From Carettochelys insculpta (lineage: Eukaryota > Chordata > Testudines > Carettochelyidae): DNA of 64,000 nt. Both the position numbers and the translations under genes were made by a program. The notes under the pieces are model-generated. The model was given only the letters and a program-made list of their open reading frames with translations. It searched no databases and was not told the DNA's origin. Shown one piece after another: positions 10,170 to 21,787 of this stretch. The stretch is from positions 318,121,501 through 318,185,500 of the forward strand of contig NC_134137.1 in NCBI RefSeq assembly GCF_033958435.1, read 5' to 3'. Positions within the stretch are counted from its first letter, which is position 1. Each line of letters opens with the position of its first letter.

Positions 10170-12519
10170 ACCCTCACTGAGGAATAGCAAGGAGTACAGG
10201 GGTCGACTGCAGGTCCCAGAGGCTTTGGTTTCACATGTCTGTGCTAGGCATGGAAAATCAAATTCTGGAAGAGAGACCCTGAATGGGTCAATCGCTCGGT
10301 GAGTATAGAGAAACCCTAAGTGTCACTACATGGGACAGTGAACTACACCCAGAAGGTGTGTGGGTTACATATGTACTCTAAATGCTGAAAGGCATTTGCA
10401 ACACATATGTACCTTAAAGCCTCTCTCTCTCTGTCTTTCCACTCATTATATAGGGTACCTAGGTGCCTAATTCAGGGTTTGTGAATCACAATGTGTTCTC
10501 GTGATTTTTAGGTGAGGCATCCCACTGCTTGGACACCATTGTGAATCTAGGCTGTAGTACTTTCCACATGCAAACAGTTGAACATTGTTTGCTTTCAATG
10601 GCTGGTATGACACACAGCATTCAAATGTTCCCCAAAATGCTAAAGAAAACATTAATTGTGCAGTCTATCTGAGACAGAAAGATTCAAATGCTCATGACTC
10701 AGTAAAATCAAAACCAACACTATAGGGCATCTCTCCTCAATGATGTTTCACTTCCTGTCAAATATTTGCCCAACAAGTTCAGCGCTAGAACTTTATAAAC
10801 AAATAAATGCAAAACCTCTTTTTATAAAGGAGGATCTGTTGATATTTTCCATTCTCCCTGCATGGAAGACTGGGAAATGGCTGGCCTGTGTATTTTCAAA
10901 GCCTTATAAAATATATCTAGCAGTCACTAGTTCTTGAAAATTTCAACTTAGAAAATGGAATTTTCAGCATGTTAAGAGTAACTGAAAATGGGCTCAGCTT
11001 GGAAAGACACAGGAATCAGTCCCTAAGTACAGCTGTGTTAGCTCTCCTGCTTCCATATCCCTAGTAGATATGCATCATATCAGTGTGCCTCTGAGTGAAG
11101 ATGGAAGGCTATTTAAAATGGGGAACTGTGTCTCTGCCCTAGGTTTGTAATTATTTATGCAGAACTTATTTGCATGGCTTAGGTTCACTGTATGCTCCAA
11201 AAGGATTTTATCAAATCTATGCTGTGACATACACTAGTGAAGTTACATGAATCTGTTCCAGTTTATTTTGACAGAAATATAAAGTGGAACACTTTTGCCC
11301 ATACCCTGAATATTAAATCCAGTAGCTACTGCCTTGTCATAGTAATCTGCTCTTCATTAAGAACTATCTTCTCATATAGCAGAATGTAAGCAGTTTTTCA
11401 CAAACATCTTGAGATGTCACTAAGAGATCGGGCCCTATCGGCCATGAAACTGTAGACTTAGCTGAATTCGTAAGATGTATTTGCTGCAATATAAAAAACC
11501 TGTCCACCATCCTGACCCAAACATGCTTTAAGATTCAAATTATATTTGTGCTGTTAGTGGGCATTTCTATATATAGCGTTTGCCTTTGCTAATTCTCCTC
11601 AGACAACCTTAAAGTTTGACTAAGATTTTGTAGCTTCTTTCAGCATATAAAATAAGTCTATATGAGAGAAGCAGGGAATAATTAGTGTGAAAGCAAAGTT
11701 TTGAAAGCACACTGACAGACTTGTGTGAAATACTGAGATGTATTAGGCTGGGGGGAGCATTCCAGGCTACCTGGGATTCACTGACCCAGTTTCAAAGAAC
11801 TGGGTTGGAGCTCTAATTCTATTAGCAAGATTTCTTCAGTGGATTTATAAATTATTAGCACAAATCATGGTTTTAAGTGGCTTTTAATGTGCTGTCTGGT
11901 TCTTTGACCTCTGCTTGAGTCTCCCTCTTGGTCTCGAGCATCTCCTACTCATGTACCAAAAGCAGATACACAGTAAGAGCTCATGAATGTATTTCAATTA
12001 TTAATTAAAAGCCATTCTCTTCATGGGACTTGCACACCTATCTATCACCTGTTGAGTTTAATAACTATAAGGCTAGGTGAATATTTACAGCACATGAAAG
12101 AGAAAGAGAACACTGGGCTAGACTGGAAAGGGGATTGACAACTAGGTTCCACGTCTAACCCTTAAATGTGAATGTTGAACTACGCATGAATCTTGTAGTG
12201 AAGCTTCTAGCGGGGAGGTCCAATGACCAGCTGCATTGTGGTCAGGTCGTGGTGTTATGGTCTCTGCCCACAGAGATGTCATGAAGGGGGGACTTTAATT
12301 ATCCCTTGTGCTCTGATTGCTTCTCCAGGTGTTCCTGCTGAATACAACATAGGATGATCCATGTCCAGACACTCTACTGTGTCCCAAACCAGGGGCCTGT
12401 AAGTTTAACAAAGCATCCTGCCCAGCTATTGAAGTACCCAAAATTATGTTTTTCCTGCAGTCTGGTCCTCCTCAGCATACGTTATGGATTTTCACTTAGA
12501 AAAAAATGTTTATCTCTAA
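10170..12519. other. Intergenic, nothing recognised
   Basis: Unique-looking AT-rich DNA with scattered short frames that lack any family motif. Confidence 0.5.
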
Positions 12520-13012
12520 AGCAGTTTCTATACGTGCACGATCTTCCAAAAGACTGGAGCCTTCTTCCGGAAGATCTTTGCAGCATCTATACATGCATGT
12601 CACTCTTCCAGAAGGAACCCGGAATAAAGGGCTGCATCTTCCAGATTCCGCATGCCACTGCGAAACCAGGAAGAGCACCTTCTTCCAGAAGAATGTTCTG
12701 GAAGACTATGTGTAGACCCTTGCAGGCCGCTTCTTCCAGAAGAAGCAGTCCGTCATGGCAGCAGCCCGCTGGAGAGCAGAGATGCTGTAGGAAACCCAGG
12801 CAGGGCTCTATGGTCTCCAGCTCCTGCAGCTTTTAAAACTGCAGGGACCTGGAGACCCTGTGGCAGGAAGCTGAGAGTGTGGAATGTGGCAGCATGTGCA
12901 GGGCTGTCAGCCACACTCCACTGAGCTCCTGTGTTGCCCACTGATCCCCAAGCCAGCCAGATGGCCTAGACCAGAGCCCCGTGCCACCCAGGGCAGCCCC
13001 AGCAACCCAGGC

Positions 13013-14700
13013 ATGGACAGCCAGGACCCTGACCTGCCTTCCAAACAGAGGTCCCCCTCCTGGACAGAGCCAGAGCTCCAGAACTTCCTGAAGCTCTGGC
13101 ACATTGAGGAGGTCCTCCACAACACCACTGGGCACTGGAGGAATGCCCGCATGTTCACGCGCCTCGCCCAGGGACTGGCTGCCTGAGGCCACCCCTCCCG
13201 GACACCCAAGCAGGTCCTATGTAAAGCTAAAGAGCTGCGCCAGAGATACGTGTGGGCTTGAGACAGCACTTGCAGGTCCGGCCATGCCCCATCCAGCTGT
13301 TCCTTCTACCAGGAGCAGTGGGACCACCCGGCTGCAGATGACACCTCATCCCTTGGTCACTCTGGAGATGCAGCACCCAAACCCCCTGCCACACCAGAGT
13401 GGGAGGAGGACCCTGCCACTATGGACGTCCTGTCCAGTGGAAAGTCGTCAATGGCTCCCTGGTAATAAAGCTGCCCTCTGCCTCCAGCAGCCAGGCCCTC
13501 TCCGGTTGGGCATCACCTGACCTATTCGAAGACACCATAGGTAAGTGTATGCCATTGCAAATCCCTGCGGGGGGAGCACACTTGGGCCCCTTCGCAATGC
13601 CCCAACCCCAGATGGCCCATTCCAGGTCAGGGCCTGGGGCCACAGCCACACCTGTGGGCCATGTCTGGCTCCCTCTCCGATGGTGAGTCCCCCGAGAGTG
13701 GTGAGGGCCCCTCTGGAGTCACAGCTACACCCAGCCCATCTGCTCCCCGGGTAGGGACCCCTGCCCGTGGCTGAGCCCCCCCACAGCCTGCCAGCCCATT
13801 TCCATGGGGGGGATACAACAGACAGTGCCACCGCCCTGACACCTTGCCCTAGGGATCTGTGTGGAAAGCATGTAGGGCCCTGCATGACGGCATCCCCTGG
13901 GATACAGCCATCGCATGGGTCCAGGGTGGGGGTAGCCTCCCAGGGGGACCAAGGTCATAGCAACCGGGGTATGGATGCAACACTAACCCCCACTGTCCTC
14001 CCTTTCCTCTGTCTTACAGTGGCACCATCTGAGGGGTGGGAGAGCTGGATGAGGAGCCCAAGGCCTGCCAGCCCCATCAATGCCAGAATACTCAGCAGCC
14101 CAGCAGCCGGGCCTGGACCAGCGCACAGCTCCCACAGCATGGCAGCCATGGATCCGACAGAGCAGACACTGGGGCTGTGAAGACGAGGCCACGGCCAACA
14201 AGAGCCACCCTTTGTCACCAGAATGCCCTGGCGGAGAGGCCGTTTGCCCTCAGCGAGGTCACACTGAACTGGCAGTGAGACATATGGGAGGAGGTGGTGG
14301 GGATGCTCTGGACAGTGTGAGGTGCCCTGGCCAACCAGCCACCAGCTGCCCCTGCTGCCCCCACCCCCTCTGTTCCCCCCAAGGCTCCTGACCCCTTCCT
14401 CCCTGCTACTCCTGCCCCCACAGCCCACAACCCTGAGGCCCTGGCCATGCAACTGCCCCCAGGACTGCCCGTGACCTTCCTCAGGCACCTTGCAGTCTGG
14501 GTCATGGCCATGGTGGGCCCTGTGGAGGGTCCCCTGAGCTACAAACCATCCCCTGCTACCCGCCATGCTGAGCCTGGGCCTGTGACAGACTGGCCATTCC
14601 TCCCAGTGTTCCCAGCCCCATCAGCACCCCACAGGGCACCACAAACTCAGGGCAGGAGGGGCACCTGTGGGCACCAGGGCTTGTGGTCCTCCACCCCATC
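13013..14700 (+). pseudogene. Myb/SANT-like gene of element B, degraded
   Basis: The ATG at 13013 begins MDSQDPDLPSKQ, followed by SPSWTEPELQNFLKLW, HWRNARMFTRLAQGL and a nonsense TGA at 13184-13186. Related copies have Arg-Gly-His-Pro at that point, so a CGA to TGA change is likely. The frame then breaks further. A donor (ATAG|GTAAGT, 13540/13541) and acceptor (TTACAG, ending 14019) match the intron of the other copies. Exon 2 begins with the shared VAPSEG motif. Fragments of the C-terminal helix (LAERPFALSE, DIWEEVVGML) and the proline-rich tail can be followed to about 14.7 kb through more stops. Confidence 0.7.
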
Positions 14701-14959
14701 CCTCAACTAGGACCCCCACCATCCTTGTCCAAACCCCAATCCCAGTTCACATGCCCCCATTCCTTGACCCCCATGTATATGGTTATGATGGTTATACAAG
14801 TTTGTTTTTGTTTCCTAGCAACTATTTACGGAATGGTTTTCTATTGTTCTAAGTTTAGTGTTACATACATATTTGCAGTTCACACACCCCCATGTCCCTG
14901 ATTATTGTGGGGGAAGGCAGGGATGGGATGCTTGAGGGAGGGCGTGCGAGGGATGGTCG

Positions 14960-17000
14960 GGGGATAGTAGTCCCCCCATCCAGCGCCTCCCAGATGTGGA
15001 TCCCCTCACAGTTGAACTGCTGTGGGTGGCCTGCTGGTACCTGGGAGTCAGTTCCACAATACAGACCTGGGGAGGATCCTCTCACGGGCCTTGGTGAGGC
15101 TGAGGAGGGCAGAGCATGCAGCCACAACCTGCGGGATGTTCTTCATCTCCACATTGAGATGTGTAAGGAGACACCTGAATCATGCCTGCAGACAGCCGAA
15201 TGAGCGCTTGACCAGGTACGGGGCCCATGTGAGACAGGCATTGAACAGTTCCTGGGAGGGTGTGAGGTGGTCCATGTATGGGTGCATCAACCAGGGCTAG
15301 AGGTGGTAGGCTGGGCTGCCCACAAGGCATAGGGGCATGGTGACCTCCCTGATGATATGCTCCCATCAGGGCACGAATGTTCCAGCCGCCATTCTGAGAA
15401 ACAGGACTGAGTTTCGCAGGATGCGCACATCGTGTGCCCTGCCAGGCCAGCCCATGTAAATGTCCGTGGACCTCCCCCTGGCCGTCCACCACTGCCTGGA
15501 GCACGATTGAGTGGTACCCCTTGCAGTTCACGTAGTGGCCACTGCTGTAATCCGGGGCTTTGATGGGGCTATGCCTCCGGTCAATCTCCCCTGTAGGGTG
15601 AAAATCCCAAGTTCCTGAAGCATATTATCGTTTCTGTTAAGAACTGTCACTTTTATGCCCAATTTTCAAAGTCTGGTATAAGACCTAACTAACTCATAAC
15701 ATGTAGCATGGTACCCAAATACAGCTAGTGTGAGAAGGCCATAGCTTTCTCATAGTCTGGAGAAAGAGATAATAACCACAGCAACTGTGCTCCAAGGCCA
15801 AGTCCAGAGGCTGTGAGACAAGCCTGAGCTGCCAGGGATGAGATACCCTCCTCCCTTTCAGTATTCTCTACAAGATATTTCCCTAGTTCACTAATACCAG
15901 GGCCCCAGATATAAGAACAATGTGTTACAAATAAGCAATGTTTGTTATGTACTCTCATTGTTTTAACACGTTCAGAAATGGACCCGTGGCTCATACCAAA
16001 TCGAACAAAGGCATCGTTACTCCCATGGATATATAGGTGGAACTAGAATCAATGTATATATTGTTTAAACACACGGCTAAAGAAAAAAAACACCTGTGCA
16101 TTGTCTAAAATATTGCATGCAAATTATGGGCGGAGTCATTGTGTAACCTTTTGGATTACTGGCTTATTGTACTCATCATGTCTTGCTGCCAGCACCTATC
16201 CAGGGGCTTGGGACCTCTCACCCCATCTTTTTTCATTGCCCATTGATATCCTATATAATCACTTGTAACCTATTGCTTGACAGTGCTTCACTGAGCCTGG
16301 CCTGGCAGGCAAGGTGCCACTTGGCCAGCACTGTGTGTAATAAACCCTCCTGACTGATTCTACATGGTGTCCAGACTTTGTTCCTACAGCCCAAATGCAC
16401 TGGGAAAACTTGAGCTCCACGAAGCTCTCAATGAGTGTCCAGGTCCTCAATGTGCACCAGCCGCCGCACTAGTACATTGTTGATGGCTGCTGGGGAATAT
16501 AAGTGGGCACACTCTTGGGCATGCAAAGGGATGCCCCTGCCCCCTTCCCTGTCCTCTCCCTCCCTCCCTACTGGGCCCTCCCCCCCCAGGGGTACCCCTT
16601 CAGCTGCAGGCATGTGTTGTCCCCCCTGGGCTATGCCTACCCCCCTGGTCCAGCCCCCACCCCACCCCCCGACTCCCAGGGGTTCCCTGTGACTGCCAGC
16701 CTCGTCCCTCCCACCCAGTCAGGGTGGGACCTGTGGCAGGGCTTACCTCTGGTACGATGGCCCTGACGGTGGATGTGCCCACCTCAAACTGCTGTCCAAT
16801 GGACCGGTAGCTGTCTAAGGTGGACAATTTCCATATGGCGGTGGCCATATGCTTCTCCGTGGAGAGGGCCAGCCTTATCCAGGTGTCCCAGAATTGGACC
16901 ATGAGGGTGAGCCAGCTGAAGATCTCCAGGAAGGTCTCCTTCATCTGGAGATTCTGCATTCAGCTGTCATTGTCCCACTCCCCCATGATGACCCTGTCCC
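14960..17000 (-). pseudogene. HARBI1-like transposase of element B, degraded and LTR-split
   Basis: On the minus strand exon 1 fragments (ATAIWKLSTLDSYRSIGQQF) lie at 16850-16780, with a splice donor GAG|GTAAGC at 16747/16746. Exon 2 resumes near 16490 with AINNVLVRRLVHIEDLDT, then a stop, then FVELKFSQCI up to 16389. A 797-base LTR interrupts here. Beyond it comes IDRRHSPIKAPDY (first catalytic Asp retained), then NCKGYHSIVLQAVVDG, and later pieces in shifted frames down to GIHIWEALDG near 14985. Several frameshifts and stops rule out a functional product. The intron position agrees with A, C and D. Confidence 0.72.
15592..16388 (+). mobile_element. Solo LTR of an endogenous retrovirus
   Basis: The 797-base unit begins TGTAGGG and ends CCTACA, a TG...CA terminus with a perfect 6-base inverted pair. 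Near the right it has a TATA-like CTATATAATC (about 16250) and a poly(A) signal AATAAA (16339-16344) about 45 bases from the end, the layout of a retroviral LTR. No internal retroviral sequence is present, so it is a solo LTR left by recombination. Flanks read CCCC and GCCC, a possible degraded target duplication. It splits exon 2 of transposase B: the coding sense joins up as QCI-G-E-ID when the LTR is ignored. Confidence 0.75.
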
Positions 17001-17310
17001 ACCCGTATGTGCTGGTGGCATGGGTCCAGACATTCTGGACTGCTTGGGGGTAGCCCAGCCGGGGCAGTGTGGGGTCGGGATCCATGGACCTGGGTCTCCG
17101 TCACCACAGGAGGCCGAGACAGGTGGCCAGGAGGATGGCCAGCCTGTGCATTAGGGCAAGCCTGCTGGCCTCTGGCTGCTGGGGTCCATGCCTGTTGGTT
17201 GGGCCACACAGGTGAGGGACCTGGGTCTGTCTTGCTGCAAGCAATGCAGCAGGCTTTGGTAGCTTGTGCAGGGAGGGGCTGTTTGGGCATGGCCCTTTAA
17301 AAGACAATTT

Positions 17311-17826
17311 TAGGTTTTTGGCAAAACTTTTAGGTTTCAGGAACAACTTTCCACTTCTACAGTACAGTGCATGTGTAGACGTACTCTTCTGGAAGATGAT
17401 CTTCTGGAAGCTATCTGGAACATATCTGGAAGCTTCAGTGTTTGGTTCACTGAATTGCTTTTTAATGCTTTTAGATCCCAAATGAAGAAGTGGGACAGAA
17501 GTAACAGAACGAGGGGTGGAACCAGCTTCCATATCATTCACCTGGCCAGCACTGTTCTATTTGTCAATGTCTTGTCTGCAATGATACCAGTCTTATAAAA
17601 GGTTCAGAGCTCAGGATGATCTTACCCAGAGGGTTCCCGAATTCTCTGTGTGGAACAACACAATTTCCCTTAGGTCATGGAGACAAAATCTTGCCCTTTT
17701 TTAATAAAGAAGAGAGGAGATGATGAGGTGAAGTTCTCAGTCTGTGAGGACAAAAATAAAAGAATGTTAGGGTTTTGGCAAAACTTTCAGGTTTCAGGAA
17801 CAACTTTCCACTTTTATAGTACAGTG
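17311..17826 (+). repeat. 59-base direct repeat pair
   Basis: The segments 17311-17369 and 17768-17826 are both 59 bases and differ at four positions by my comparison. They begin TAGG and TAGGG respectively and both end CAGTACAGTG or TAGTACAGTG. The first copy overlaps the right end of Harbinger B. The 398 bases between them match no element I recognise. A local duplication or an insertion flanked by a long duplication could explain it. Confidence 0.7.
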
Positions 17827-18831
17827 TTGGATTCTGAAAGGTGATACAATGCATTTTACTTCACTAAAATGCGCTTCTAACTAATAGCTTCTGCAGATTG
17901 CAGCAGAAATTACATAGAACAACATGTGAAGGTGGGAGGGAGAAAGAGTGTAAAACATATTCAAGCCTGGAAAACATATTTCTGCTTAATCTACAATGAC
18001 CAAAAAAACCATATTTATCTCTTTAAGTTGAATCCATGTCTAAAGAGATGGTCAGCTAATGTGAAAATGTCCTTTATGTGGCTGTGGTCTTTATGGACAG
18101 CATCAGGGACTATCTTTGGTAAAACATGCCTGAAAGGCTGCTTTCCCAGCCTCAGAGTAAAGAGTGCACTGCACAAAAGTCATCCAGAGATGAAAGACTT
18201 AGGATCAAGAAAGAAGAAAAATTGAAGTATAGATTTAAAGTCCAACTAAAGGCTCAGTTCATCCACTTGAACCATGAGAAAGGTCATCCTTTTCCTATGT
18301 CTTCATTGCAAAACTGGGCATAAGATCGCTTGTATCCCCCGTTGCCAGATGTGTATAAACCAAGCATCAACAACAATAAAGTTAAAAGAAACAGATTCTG
18401 ACAGTTAGGGGGCCCAACAGCTACGGGAGGCAGAGGTGCGGCTAGGTCTGGCTCTGAGCCTTGGGCTTTGGGAGGAAGTGACGGGCTGAAGGTAGTCAGA
18501 ATGCCCCACCTTTCCCACCCCCCAGCCCTCATATCAAGAGGCGTTCTGGTGGCAATTCAAAGGGGCCCACGGCTCTCAGATACTCCCATCCCTACTGTGG
18601 CAACAGTGTCATCCAGGAGCTCTGGGCCTTTGAGTTTCTGGCTTCACTGCAACAGTCTCTGTTGCCTCCCCTGCCTCATTGGGAGGCCTGGTGATACTTG
18701 TCTTTTGCAGCCTATTCAGACTTATGGATTTAGCAAATGGAATGCTCTGCAGATTGTAACATTAATGTATGATGGAAGGTTGAATCTGGATATATTTGGC
18801 AACTCATAGTACAGGCTGTACTTTTGATTTC
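17431..18831. other. Intergenic, nothing recognised
   Basis: Apart from the second repeat copy at 17768-17826, I find no element or gene before the left end of Harbinger C. Confidence 0.5.
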
Positions 18832-19150
18832 TTTAGCTGCGTCTACACGTGCACGCTACTTCGAAGTAGCGGCACTAACTTCGAAATAGCGCCCGTCACG
18901 TCTACACGCATCGGGCGCTATTTCGAAGTTAACTTCGACGTTAGGCGGCGAGACGTCGAAGTCGCTAACCTCATGAGGAGATAGGAATAGCGCCCTACTT
19001 CGACGTTCAACGTCGAAGTAGGGACAGTGTAGACGATCCGCGTCCCGCAACGTCGAAATTGACGGGTCCTCCATGGCGGCCATCAGCTGGGGGGTTGAGA
19101 GACGCTCTCTCCAGCCCCGCAGCTCACTGGTGGCCGCGTGGAGCGGCCCC

Positions 19151-19156
19151 TTAAAG
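19151..19156 (+). promoter_or_regulatory. TTAAAG box, Myb-like gene of element C
   Basis: TTAAAG within CCCCTTAAAGGTCCCC lies 104 bases before the ATG at 19260. It is a candidate TATA-like core promoter, inferred from the same box at like spacing in the other copies. Confidence 0.45.
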
Positions 19157-19259
19157 GTCCCCTCCCCCGCCCTGACTGCAGGAGGCTGAGGCAACGTGCA
19201 GGCTCCTGCCTGCACACGCGGCGGCGAGCCTGCACAGCCCTTAGCCCCTGACAGCAGCC

Positions 19260-21348
19260 ATGGCTGCCCAGCAGCCCCCCCAGCGCCCCCAGGGGACCCC
19301 CCCCAAGAGGAGCCACAGCAGCCAGGGCAGCTAGAGGGCCACGCAGTCTGGGAAGCAGCAGCGGGGCCCCTCTTGGACGGAGGCCGAGATGCGGGACCTG
19401 CTGGGGCTCTGGAGAGAGGAGGAGGTGCTCCAGGTAATGGGGAGCAAGAGGCGGAACGCGGATGCGTTCGCTCGGCTGGCCAACGGCCTGGCTGCCCGGG
19501 GTCACCCTGCCCGCACTCCGGACCATGTCCGGAGTAAGGTGAAGGAGCTGTGGCAGGGTTACGCCCGGGCCCGGGATGTGGCCAATCGGGATGCGGCAGA
19601 TCTGGGGCCGCCCCTGTCACTTGCCCCTTTTACAGGGAGCTCAGGGACATCCTGGGCTCCCGGCACACCTCCTCCCCTCCGGCCACCCTTGACACCTCGG
19701 CTGACGAGCCGCAGCAGGCCCTGCAGCTGGGCTCCGCCCCGGAGGCAAGCCCCGCACCCCGGGGGCCCCCCCCGGAGGCCATCCCCGGGACATCGCGGCA
19801 GGAGGAGGAGGAGGAGGAGGAGGAGGGGGGCTCCTCCTCCACCGATTCCAGCCTGCAGATCCTCCTCCTGCCATCCCGGAGCAGCAGCAGGGCCTCCGAC
19901 CCCCAGGGATCTCCGGACCGTGGGAGCGGACCCACAGGTAGGTACCCCTCTCTGGTGGACACCCCGGGGCTTGAGGGGCGGGGGGAACAGAGATCTGTCC
20001 AGGGCCCCCCACACGCTCACATGGCCATGGCCCCAAGGACACCAGGGCCATGGCCCTCACAGCACTGCAGCCATCAGCCCCTGCCCCCCCGCCACCCTGC
20101 ATGACAGTGCCATGCCCCATCCCTGGGCCAGGGGGGGAGCGGAACCTCGAGGGGCCCCCGGGCGGAGGGGGTGGGACACCCTGCAGCAGCAGCATGCGAT
20201 GGAGTGGGGGGAGTGCCAAAGGGAGACTCAGGCTACATATGAGCCACCCGAGCCAAGGAGCTCCCAGGGCCAAAGGAGGATCCTGGCGCTACAGCTGGCA
20301 GGTGACACCTCTGCCCTGAACAACCAGGAGGGAGGAGCCGAGCTGGCTTGGAATTGGGGGGCGAGGGCGGGGGCCACAGGTAGAGGCTAGGGGAAGGGAG
20401 AGCTAGTAGGCAGCCAGCCAGAGGAGGGGGAAAGCTGCATCCTAGAGGGGCCCCCCTTGGGGTCTTCTCCCCACGACGGGTTGGAAGGACTGTTTCTTCC
20501 GACAGCTGGTGCTGTCACTCCTGCCAGAAACTGGCCATCTGTGGCCTAAGAAACCTCTCCTGCTGTCAGACCCTGTGGGGTGAAGTGAGAGTCGCTCCCA
20601 CCAGGGGACGGGCTGCAGGGCAGGGGGACCCCTGAACCCGATCCATCACAGCAGCATCTCCCGAGGACGGGGATGGGGAACCTGCAGCACAGGGCGGGGG
20701 GGACAAAGGCCACGGCTCGGGGCCCACACTAACGCCTGTCTCCATTCTTCTTTCCCCCCTCCTCTCCTGTGTCCTGCACCTGCACCTGCACCATCCGAAG
20801 GACCGGAAGAGAGCGCCGGCGAGGCATCGGTCGTCCCGGAGACCCCTCCGGGACCCTCGCTCCAGGGCAGCCCCTCGGCCGAGGAACCACCGGCCCCGCG
20901 GAGGGCCAGACGGCGGACCCCGCGCCTGCTACCGGCGGCGGCCACAGACCCCCAGCTGCTGGCCATCCTCCGCCGGCAGCTGGAGGTCTCAGAGCAGCAC
21001 CTCCGGCTGCAGGAGCAGGCGCTGGCCTGGCGCAGAGAGGCATGGGGGGCCTTTCTGGATACCATCAATCGGCTGATTGATTCCCTGGCCCCCCATGCCG
21101 CGCCGGCCGCGCCACCGCCCACCATGCCCGCTCCTGCAGCCCCACCACCGGCTGCTCCAGCCGTCGCCGGGCCGTCCGCCGTCGCCCCACCACCTCCCCG
21201 CGAGGGCCACCGCGCCGAGGGACCCCTGGAGCCACCCGAGACTCGCCGGCGCCGCTACCTTCTGGTGGAGCCCGCTCCCACCCAGCCGCGCACCAGACTG
21301 CAGGCCCAGCAGAGCTCCCGGCTGGGCACGCCCACTGCTGGGCTGTAG
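19260..21348 (+). pseudogene. Myb/SANT-like gene of element C, damaged
   Basis: This is the second Harbinger protein, expected to bind element ends and bring the transposase to them. The model is exon 1 at 19260-19937 and exon 2 at 20786-21348. The frame starting MAAQQPPQRP is stopped by TAG at 19332-19334. It then reads the Myb/SANT domain (GPSWTEAEMRDLLGLW, RRNADAFARLANGL, HVRSKVKELW). An 11-base insertion near 19585, relative to copy D, shifts the frame before CPFYRELRDIL. An acidic run of eight Glu follows near 19800. The donor CAG|GTAGGT is intact, but the acceptor reads AC (20784-20785) where D has AG. Exon 2 is open for about 187 codons and contains a probable amphipathic helix (LLAILRRQLEVSEQ, WRREAWGAFLDTI) and a Pro/Ala-rich, Arg-rich tail. 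Confidence 0.8.
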
Positions 21349-21787
21349 GGGCGAGGGGCCCGGGACGTGGCCCCCCCCTTGTTGGACAGACTTTGGGGAC
21401 TGGGTGGGTGGTGTGGGTGTTTCCCCTGTTTGCCCTGTCCCCCCCGTACATAGTTCTCCCCGTTCTCCTCCCTGCTTTTTGTTTTTCTTTTGATGGCGCA
21501 CAGTGCTTTCATTTTTATTGTTGTACATAGTTTTATTTGTGCCCATCTTGGTTTTGTTGAATGTTTGTCCCTCCTTTTTGGTTTCTGTTTCACATATATA
21601 TATTTTTTTATTTAAAAAAAAAAAAAAATTCGTGAGGACAAAAAAAACATTTACGTTCACCCACAAGTTCGTGCTGTCATTTCTCCTGGACAAGTGGGGG
21701 GGGGGGCGGTGGGGTGCTCCATGGTGTGGGCGTTGGGGCAGGAGTGTGGGAGAGGAAGGGGCGGGCAGTAGGGGGCCTGGGCAGAGT

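Larger units (their letters stand above)
12520..17430. mobile_element. PIF/Harbinger element B, decayed
   Basis: It has the same architecture as C and D: a Myb/SANT-like gene on the plus strand at the left and a transposase on the minus strand at the right. The left end is marked by TTTCTATACGTGCACG near 12525 and the right by GTGCATGTGTAGACG near 17368. Both are degraded relatives of the GGCTGCGTCTACACGTGCAC terminal repeat. Subterminal GGAAGATC-type motifs occur at both ends. Exact boundaries and a target duplication cannot be fixed. An LTR at 15592-16388 is inserted in its transposase. Confidence 0.72.
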
